A DNA stretch of 10,979 nt, from contig JBDLTZ010000066.1 of assembly GCA_039805565.1 (NCBI GenBank), forward strand, positions 1 to 10,979, in the 5' to 3' direction. A program made the position numbers and the translations under genes. A model generated the notes under the pieces. That model had not been told where the DNA came from. It saw only the letters and a list, made by a program, of their open reading frames with translations, and searched no databases. Of the stretch, positions 5,756 to 10,315 are shown piece by piece. Position 1 is the stretch's first letter. Every line of letters starts with the position of its first letter. The stretch is from CALJIC01 sp039805565 (GTDB taxonomy: Bacteria; Chloroflexota; Chloroflexia; Chloroflexales; Roseiflexaceae).

Positions 5756-5989
5756 CTACGGCGTCTCAGGGGCCCCAGCGTGTGTCCGATCGGACACACG
5801 CCGCGTATACCACACGCGGCCCGCTAGGGCCGCCCCCAGCACCACCGCGGCCACATCTGCCGGGTTGACCGGCTGCCCCTCGGCGTCGGCGATGCGCTCG
5901 GCTTCCTCGACCAGCACTGCGAGGTCCTCCGACGGAAGTAGGCTCAACCAGGTGCGCCCATCCTCAGTGGTGATCGTCAGAGTGTGCAT
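5756..5989 (-). CDS. Hypothetical 77-aa protein downstream of the integrase
   Basis: The family is not recognised. The protein begins with a beta-like segment (HTLTITTEDGRTWLSLLP), then an acidic helix (SEDLAVLVEEAERIADAEG) and a small hydrophobic helix (DVAAVVLGAALAGRVWYTRR). The second ATG (5989) is chosen because AGGAGG lies seven bases before it, whereas it abuts the first ATG at 5995. It begins 12 bases after the integrase stop, so the two are probably co-transcribed. It may be a recombination directionality factor or small regulator, from position only. A 24-bp perfect palindrome forms part of its 3' coding end. Confidence 0.65.
   Translation of the reverse strand: MHTLTITTEDGRTWLSLLPSEDLAVLVEEAERIADAEGQPVNPADVAAVVLGAALAGRVWYTRRVSDRTHAGAPETP
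5778..5801. repeat. 24-bp perfect palindrome
   Basis: The 12-base half GCGTGTGTCCGA (5778-5789) is followed at once by its exact reverse complement (5790-5801), centred on GATC. It lies inside the last codons of the 77-aa gene. A second hairpin (GCCGCG/CGCGGC) begins right beside it. It is a possible operator or recombination-related site near the integrase. Confidence 0.65.
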
Positions 5990-6001
5990 GCTCATCCCTC
6001 C

Positions 6002-7036
6002 TCACTCCGGCAGCAGCAGCCGCTCGATCGCATCGCCGTAGGGGTTGTCTTGCGGATCAATCGCATCAAGATACCGCTTGGTGATCGCTTCGTCGCTGTG
6101 CCCCAGCTGTGCGCTGATAATGTCGGTCGGGGCACCGCTATCCTTCATTGCCCGTGCAAAGGTATGCCGCAGCGCGTGAAACTTCACGCCGAGCCGGTCC
6201 TGACAGATCATCTGCATCCTGCGCTCTGAAAGCGCCTCACCGCGGCGCCCCTTCAGTGTGTTCTCGCCACGCTTGTTTTCCTCCTTGCCCGTGTCCTGGA
6301 GTGCTGGCCACAGTGGCTTTTCGGGATCGAGCCGCCCCAGCTCGGCGCCGTAGAACATCTGAAGCCACGCCATAAGTGCCCGTGCAGCAACAGGCTTCAG
6401 CCCCTTTCGATCGGTTTTCCCGCCCTTCGTGCGCCGGAAGTCGAGCAGCACCCGATCGCCCTCGGTATGCAGGTCTTTCCACCGCAGGCCCGCAAGCTCA
6501 GTGAGCCGCCGGCCTGTTGTCACTGCCACGGATAGCAGCGCGTAATCCCGCGCGCCGGCGAGTGTGTCGCGCTTGATGTTTGCCAGCTTGCGCCGTAGCA
6601 CATCTGATGCAATTGGGCGGGCTGTTTGATATGCTTCCACCTTGCGCCGCTCCACTCGCATAGCGGGATTGTGCGGCAGCATTCCCATGCGCTGGGCGTA
6701 GGTGTAGAAGCTACTCACCACAGCGATTCGTTGATTGAACGTCGCCGGTCTCGGCGCGCTGCCTGTTTTCTCGTCAGAGCTTCCCGCCCACCCTTGAAGT
6801 GCCAGAGCTACAAGCTCGATCGAGCTATTCAGGTCGAGCCCACCGCGCTGCAATGCAGCACGGAAGCTACCGAGCGTCGCCGAGTAGACCTTAGCGGTGC
6901 GCTCGCTGTCACTCCTGCCCTGTTTCGCGTGAAGCCAGGCAGCTATCATCGTATCGACTGATGCGCCGGCTCGCGCCAGGGGCGCCAGGGGCGCCGGGTC
7001 GAGGGGCACCAGGGCGCCGAGGGTATCATCGGTCAT
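6002..7036 (-). CDS. int: Tyrosine recombinase / integrase
   Basis: A 344-aa phage-type integrase. Residues 25-125 are the SAM-like core-binding domain; the catalytic domain runs from about 140. Catalytic residues are all visible: R177 in TGRRLTELAGLRW, a lysine in the beta hairpin (K204 or K207 in RRTKGGKTDRKG), H287 and R290 in HALRHTF, H313 in LGHSDEAITKRYLD and the nucleophile Y322. Residues 247-280 form a charged insert before the HxxR motif. ATG 7036 is chosen over the more upstream GTG/ATG options because GAGG lies seven bases before it. It should integrate the circle into a host site and, with a helper, excise it. It could alternatively resolve multimers. It is the last but one gene of its operon. 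Confidence 0.92.
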   Translation of the reverse strand: MTDDTLGALVPLDPAPLAPLARAGASVDTMIAAWLHAKQGRSDSERTAKVYSATLGSFRAALQRGGLDLNSSIELVALALQGWAGSSDEKTGSAPRPATFNQRIAVVSSFYTYAQRMGMLPHNPAMRVERRKVEAYQTARPIASDVLRRKLANIKRDTLAGARDYALLSVAVTTGRRLTELAGLRWKDLHTEGDRVLLDFRRTKGGKTDRKGLKPVAARALMAWLQMFYGAELGRLDPEKPLWPALQDTGKEENKRGENTLKGRRGEALSERRMQMICQDRLGVKFHALRHTFARAMKDSGAPTDIISAQLGHSDEAITKRYLDAIDPQDNPYGDAIERLLLPE

Positions 7037-7055
7037 CACGTCACCTCTCAATGTC

Positions 7056-7130
7056 GGGGCGCCCCAGCACACGCCAGGGCGCCCCGTAGCGTCCTACTCG
7101 CCGAGGATGCGACGCCGGTTGCATCCTCGG
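7056..7130. repeat. Palindromic structures just upstream of the integrase start
   Basis: CCGAGGATGC (7101-7110) and GCATCCTCGG (7121-7130) form a perfect 10-bp stem with a 10-nt loop inside the end of the 208-aa gene, followed by the palindrome GGATGCATCC. Between that gene and the integrase, GGGCGCCCC occurs twice (7057-7065 and 7077-7085). They may be a terminator, an integrase arm site or part of attP. Confidence 0.4.
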
Positions 7131-7720
7131 ATGCATCCACGCGGCTCCCGATCGTGCAGCCCTCGGTGGTGGAGCGCCAGGCCCGTACCGTCGGCGTCGC
7201 CGAGCAGCTCGTCACACAGTGCGAGGGCCTCGACCAGCCACGCACGGGCCGCTAGGAGCTCATCGCGCGTCAGATCGGGCTCGGGGTCGCACTCCGCCGC
7301 GGCGCGGCGCGCATTGCGCCAGCGGTGGTACTCGCGCCGGCCGTCGTCCACAGACGCGCCCAGCACCAGCGCTCGAGCAAAGGCATTGTTAAGGAACACC
7401 GGGCTATCCGGCTCGCTATCGCCTAGTAGCCGCGCTATCACGTCGAGCGGGGGCGGTACCGGCTCGGCGGCGGCGCCGCACTGGGGGCACACCAGAGGGG
7501 CACCAGCGTGCGCGGGCACCTCGCACCGTGGGCAGTAACCCTGATAGGCGAGCCGTTCAGCAGTTACCACCTTGCGCCCGTAGGGCGTCTCGATCGTGAG
7601 GCGCCGGCCGATACGCACCACGCGCCCAGCCAGCAGCCCATAGTCATCCTTCCGATTACTGCGTGGGAAGATGTGGTACACCGCAGCGCCGACGGTGTAA
7701 CGGTGGGGAAGCGTGCTCAC
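7094..7720 (-). CDS. Hypothetical zinc-ribbon protein, 208 aa
   Basis: Residues 5-57 look like a small SH3-like beta barrel (YTVGAAVYHIFPR ... GLLAGRVVRIGRRLTIETPYGRKVV), the kind of fold that reads nucleic acid or protein tails. Residues 63-81 are a zinc ribbon (C63-x2-C66, C78-x2-C81). The remaining two thirds are helical, with EYHRWRNARRAA and a long amphipathic helix (TRDELLAARAWLVEALALCDELL). There is no enzymatic motif. The start is GTG 7720, preceded by GGAGAG within leader copy 2. It opens the integrase operon; its stop is 57 bases before the integrase ATG. A regulatory or DNA-associated role is likely but not shown. Confidence 0.75.
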   Translation of the reverse strand: MSTLPHRYTVGAAVYHIFPRSNRKDDYGLLAGRVVRIGRRLTIETPYGRKVVTAERLAYQGYCPRCEVPAHAGAPLVCPQCGAAAEPVPPPLDVIARLLGDSEPDSPVFLNNAFARALVLGASVDDGRREYHRWRNARRAAAECDPEPDLTRDELLAARAWLVEALALCDELLGDADGTGLALHHRGLHDREPRGCIRGCNRRRILGE

Positions 7721-7721
7721 G

Positions 7722-7773
7722 GCTTACTCTCCTGAGCTCGAGCCCGGCAGCGGTCGCACACTGCCGGGCCACT
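7722..7773 (-). promoter_or_regulatory. Conserved structured leader, copy 2 (before the 208-aa gene)
   Basis: Minus strand: perfect 8-bp stem CCCGGCAG (7768-7761) with CTGCCGGG (7750-7743), loop TGTGCGACCG (7760-7751), then CGAGCTCAGG and AGAGTAAGCC ending at the GTG start. Copy 1 shares the loop, the AGCTCAGG and the GAGTAAGCC parts but has a different stem. It fills the whole gap between the 128-aa gene and this one. No convincing promoter precedes it, so it may act inside a longer message. Confidence 0.65.
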
Positions 7774-7784
7774 ATGATTCCAAG

Positions 7785-8171
7785 CTACGCGCGGCACCGG
7801 CAATACTCGCCGGCGTCGTCTTTCTTCGTGCAGTACCAGGTGCCCGGCGCCTTTGAGCTCTCCTTCATCGGCGAGCCGTGCGCCGGGCACATCGGCGAGC
7901 CATCGGCGCCCCACCGCGTCACCTCAGGCGCCCTCGAGTGCTGGGCCTTCGGCGTCGGCGCCGAGGGGCTGGCCACGCCCCAGCCGTCGCGCTCGGCGAG
8001 GCTCGTAATCAGCTTCTCCACCTCGGCGACGTTCGCCTCCTCGAGATGCACGTCAACGGGCACCCCACGGAACGCCAGGTGTACCACAGCCGAGCGCTTC
8101 GGCTGGGTGAACGTGAGGGGCTCGGCGCCCTCGACCGATTCGCGGGTCATGCGTCGTGCTGCGGTGCTCAT
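7785..8171 (-). CDS. Hypothetical zinc-ribbon protein, 128 aa
   Basis: The N-terminal half (27-65) has a beta pair and a helix (SAVVHLAFRGVPVDVHLEEANVAEVEKLITSLAERDGW). A disordered proline/serine linker follows. The C-terminal part is a probable zinc site: C95-x2-H98, C114, C124 and C126 in PMCPAHGSPM ... TWYCTKK ... GEYCRCRA. Such CPxHGxPM...WYC tails are common in phage and plasmid proteins of unknown function. ATG 8171 overlaps the stop of a 32-aa micro-ORF (ATGA), indicating coupling. GGAG lies eleven bases before the start, somewhat far. Leader copy 2 follows its stop. Confidence 0.7.
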   Translation of the reverse strand: MSTAARRMTRESVEGAEPLTFTQPKRSAVVHLAFRGVPVDVHLEEANVAEVEKLITSLAERDGWGVASPSAPTPKAQHSRAPEVTRWGADGSPMCPAHGSPMKESSKAPGTWYCTKKDDAGEYCRCRA

Positions 8172-8266
8172 CGTCTCAGGCTCTCCTTCATCGTCTCTTC
8201 AATCCGCAGTGCGGCAAATACGCTGCTGGGGGCGCCGTGGGGCGCCCCATGCTCGCGCTCGAGCAT
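8168..8266 (-). CDS. Micro-ORF of 32 codons, coupled at both ends
   Basis: This small frame starts at ATG 8266-8264, sharing one base with the stop of the 133-aa gene (TAATG), and ends with TGA 8170-8168, overlapping the ATG of the 128-aa gene (ATGA). The predicted peptide begins MLEREHGAPHGAPSSVF and ends in a charged helix (ALRIEETMKESLRR). Both overlaps are classic translational-coupling junctions, which is good evidence that it is translated. Its function is unknown; it may serve only to carry ribosomes from one gene to the next. Confidence 0.55.
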   Translation of the reverse strand: MLEREHGAPHGAPSSVFAALRIEETMKESLRR

Positions 8267-8667
8267 TACGCCACCTCGGCGCCGCGCTCGACCGTCCCAG
8301 CATGCGCGGTGTGCCCGCAGCCGGAGCACTCATAGCAGGGCTCGCCGCCCGGCGTGGTCCCCTCGACCATCGCGCCGGCGCAGTAGCGGCAGCGGAGCAC
8401 GCGGGGCTCCAGCTCGACCAGCCGAGCGGCGGCGCGGTGCCAGCAGGGGCGGCCGTGTAGCGCTGCCTCACAGGTGCAGCCGGCCTTCGAGGCCACATAG
8501 GCGGCGCCGCTGCGGGCGCTCACGATGCGGAGCCGGCCGGCGTCGAGCGCCTCGACCGTCGAGGCCGGCAGCAGGACCGCGGCGCGCTCGATCGCGCGCA
8601 GCCACGCGGGGCGATCGGCGCACCGGCTGCGGGCCGTGTCGAGGGTGGAAGTGCTGAGTGTTAGCAT
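8266..8667 (-). CDS. SWIM zinc-finger plus zinc-ribbon protein, 133 aa
   Basis: Residues 57-85 hold a SWIM-type zinc finger: C64-x-C66, C75-x-H77 in CTCEAALHGRPCWH, preceded by the usual beta strands (LRIVSARSGAAYVAS). Residues 93-117 form a second zinc site (C93-x2-C96, then C111, C114, C117). SWIM fingers bind DNA or proteins and occur in transposase-linked, helicase-linked and plasmid proteins. ATG 8667 has GGGGAG eight bases before it, within leader copy 1. The gene is first in an operon under the strong promoter at 8740-8768 and is coupled to the micro-ORF and the 128-aa gene. Its substrate is unknown. Confidence 0.8.
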   Translation of the reverse strand: MLTLSTSTLDTARSRCADRPAWLRAIERAAVLLPASTVEALDAGRLRIVSARSGAAYVASKAGCTCEAALHGRPCWHRAAARLVELEPRVLRCRYCAGAMVEGTTPGGEPCYECSGCGHTAHAGTVERGAEVA

Positions 8668-8670
8668 CGG

Positions 8671-8724
8671 GCTTACTCCCCTGAGCTAGTGGCCTTCGAG
8701 CGGTCGCAACACTCGCGGGCCATA
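8671..8724 (-). promoter_or_regulatory. Conserved structured leader, copy 1 (before the SWIM gene)
   Basis: Minus strand: outer stem GGCC/GGCC (8721-8718 / 8694-8691), inner stem CGAG/CTCG (8715-8712 / 8700-8697), loop TGTTGCGACCG, then AGCTCAGGGGAGTAAGCC leading into ATG 8667. Loop and downstream segment match copy 2, and TGCGACCG plus GGAGTAAGC match copy 3. With the start site predicted near 8733, the element makes up nearly the whole 5' untranslated region. Confidence 0.65.
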
Positions 8725-8739
8725 TCGAACTATGCGTAT

Positions 8740-8768
8740 AATATACATTAGACGAATAGTATTGTCAA
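8740..8768 (-). promoter_or_regulatory. Strong sigma70-type promoter for the SWIM-gene operon
   Basis: Minus strand: TTGACA (8768-8763), 17-bp spacer, TATATT (8745-8740). This is a perfect -35 with ideal spacing, the best promoter in the window. It drives 8667, the micro-ORF, 8171 and possibly everything down to the integrase. Confidence 0.8.
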
Positions 8769-8789
8769 GGGGGAATCTCGGACACTATC

Positions 8790-8805
8790 GCGCTCGATCG
8801 AGCGC
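8790..8805. repeat. 16-bp palindrome with core CTCGATCGAG
   Basis: GCGCTCGATCGAGCGC is a perfect palindrome just upstream of the strongest promoter. The same core, with two or three extra matching bases each side, recurs at 9310-9325 and 9348-9359, all outside or at the edge of genes. It may be an operator set or only a product of the replicon's CGATCG excess. Confidence 0.4.
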
Positions 8806-8959
8806 CCAGCGGTAGCGCGCGGCGCAGTGCTGCCGAGCCTATCAACTGCCCTAATCAGCGAGGGCCGGCTGCGGCCGGCGAGAGGGAGGGACGCACCGCC
8901 CCCCCGGCCGTCCTCAGCGACCGGGGCCAGCTCCCGCTCGGCAGCAGCTGGGCGGAAGT

Positions 8960-9173
8960 GTCGAGCCCGTGGGCGCGGGGGCTCACCGCGGTTTTGTACG
9001 AAAGTACAAATGCTATTGGTGTCGAGCCTATGGGCGTGGGGGGCTCACCAGATCGAGCGACAGATTTCCGCAAATGCGGAAAGTCGAGCCCATGGGCGTG
9101 GGGAGCTCGCCGCCGCACTTTTGACCCATGGGTCAAATATCGGCGTCGAGCCCGTGGGCGTGGGGAGCTCGCC
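8960..9173. CRISPR. Cas-less CRISPR-like mini-array: 4 repeats, 3 spacers of 33 bp, each spacer holding a different palindrome
   Basis: Repeats lie at 8960-8987 (28 bp), 9021-9049, 9083-9111 and 9145-9173 (29 bp each). All begin GTCGAGCC and share TGGGCG, GGGG, GCTC and a final CC. The three spacers are exactly 33 bp, the geometry of type I-E arrays. On the reverse strand the repeat reads GAGCTCCCCACGCCCACGGG, close to type I-E repeats of the GAGTTCCCCGCGCC form. Repeat positions 10 and 17 covary (G-C, A-T, A-T, G-T), supporting a short stem around the GGGC loop. Unlike normal spacers, each holds a perfect 7-bp stem with 4-nt loop: TTTGTAC/GTACAAA (8993-9010), TTTCCGC/GCGGAAA (9065-9082), TTTGACC/GGTCAAA (9120-9137). 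No cas gene or AT-rich leader is present. A CRISPR decoy, a protein-binding array or a transfer locus are the options. Confidence 0.55.
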
Positions 9174-9374
9174 GCAGGTTGCGGGGCGGTGCTGCCGCTG
9201 GGCCAGCGGGCGGGAGCGGGGAGGAGACGTGACAAACGTTACACGCCACAAGTGCTAGCGACGATGTGGACCCGCCGCGCGCCCCTGGCGCAGCCTACGG
9301 GCCGCTGGGCCGCTCGATCGAGCGGGGGGCGCGGAACAGTACCCGCAGCTCGATCGAGCGGCTCTAGGGGCGTC

Positions 9375-9974
9375 CTACGCGGTCTGCCCATCACCGACGG
9401 TGCGGCGCCCTCGGCGCCGGGCCAGCACGCGCTCTGTCTGCCGCGTCTCCCGGTCCACACCTCGCAGGACGCGCCGCAGATCGTCAGGCGCCGCGCCGGG
9501 TATCTCGCCAGCCAGGGCGTGCGCCAGGCGCTCGATCTGGTGGCTTATGCGGGTCGAGGCGTACACCAGGCCGTAGCAGCGCCGACACGCATAGACCGCG
9601 GCCACGCTGTAGAGCCGCTTCACGCGCCGCCCGCACCCATCCGCCGGGCACCGGAAGTACCAGACGCGCCCCCGGCCTAGGTTGCTCGGAACGCTCTCTA
9701 GCAGGACTAGATAGTTCATCTGCCGAGGCTCACGCCCTGGCTGTCTGCTGGTGTAGGTCAGTCGCAGCCAGCCGCTGATCGACCGCGTCTCTGACTCGTA
9801 GCATACGCTACTCAGCTCCTCGTCTCCCCGCAGCCATCGCCACAAGCCCGCCGCGCGCCCGCCCGGCACGATCGCGCCCCTCTGTCGCATCAGGCCGGCG
9901 TCGAGGAAGCGGCACTCTTCTACCGTGGTCCTCGTGTCCCAGCGCCACCACTGCCCCGATCCTGGCCCGCCCAT
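9375..9974 (-). CDS. Zinc-ribbon protein of the GGPGSG family, 199 aa
   Basis: The N terminus MGGPGSGQWWRWDTRTTVEE, followed by the LDAGLMRQRGAIVPGG and LWRWLRGDEELSSV parts, is the signature of a widespread family of uncharacterised proteins on phages, plasmids and transposon-rich regions. Residues 87-105 are beta-rich (MNYLVLLESVPSNLGRGRVW). Residues 109-133 form a zinc ribbon (C109, C114, C130, C133 in FRCPADGCGRRV ... YACRRCYGLVY). The C-terminal third is helical and strongly basic (DRETRQTERVLARRRGRR). ATG 9974 has GGAGGGG three to four bases before it. It stands alone between rep and the repeat array. Nucleic-acid binding is likely; no known activity. Confidence 0.8.
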   Translation of the reverse strand: MGGPGSGQWWRWDTRTTVEECRFLDAGLMRQRGAIVPGGRAAGLWRWLRGDEELSSVCYESETRSISGWLRLTYTSRQPGREPRQMNYLVLLESVPSNLGRGRVWYFRCPADGCGRRVKRLYSVAAVYACRRCYGLVYASTRISHQIERLAHALAGEIPGAAPDDLRRVLRGVDRETRQTERVLARRRGRRTVGDGQTA

Positions 9975-10315
9975 CGCCCCTCCATCCCGTTTTTGACTAA
10001 ATCGCTAGAGATTGTGCCCGCCGAAAACGGTCATTTGTGGCATCCTGATGCGATGAAACACCGTTAACTGTTTTCCGGAAAAATCACGCCGCTACGCTGG
10101 CCAGCCGAGCGGGCCGCGCACACCTGGGGGCGCGCTGGCGCACCTCGCATACAGAGTCATTTCCGCGATCGTATCGCTCACCACGCCGGCCAGCTGCCGT
10201 GCTATCCTCGAGGTGCAGGCCGGCGACGGACCTGCGGCAGGCCCAGACCTGCGAGTGATTGCAGAAGCCCCTCGGCGCCCTCGAGCGCTGGGGGGCTATC
10301 TGTTTAGACCAGGCG
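9975..10315. other. Non-coding stretch between rep end and the GGPGSG gene
   Basis: The part near 9985-10085 is AT-richer and holds short inverted repeats (AACGGT/ACCGTT, GCATC/GATGC, TTTTCCGGAAAA), presumably promoter DNA for the gene at 9974, though no clear -35/-10 pair is seen. The part 10085-10315 is GC-rich with CCTGC/GCAGG hairpins near 10215-10250 that could fold the rep 3' end. No T-run terminator was found. Confidence 0.4.

Noticed and set aside
7663..8460. 265-codon plus-strand frame
   Set aside because: It lies opposite three coupled minus-strand zinc-protein genes that have promoters, binding sites and domains.
8960..9173. Adaptive CRISPR-Cas locus
   Set aside because: No cas gene lies anywhere on the circle, there are only four repeats, and the palindromic spacers are unlike acquired spacers. 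The array is therefore described as CRISPR-like only.
8855..9235. 126-codon minus-strand frame with repeated SSPRP/PHAHGLD segments
   Set aside because: The repetition is the DNA repeat array read in three phases. This is typical of mis-annotated CRISPR arrays, not a protein.
8958..9680. 240-codon plus-strand frame over the repeat array and the GGPGSG gene
   Set aside because: It is the shadow of a well-supported minus-strand gene plus translated repeats; translated CRISPR-type repeats often give such false frames.
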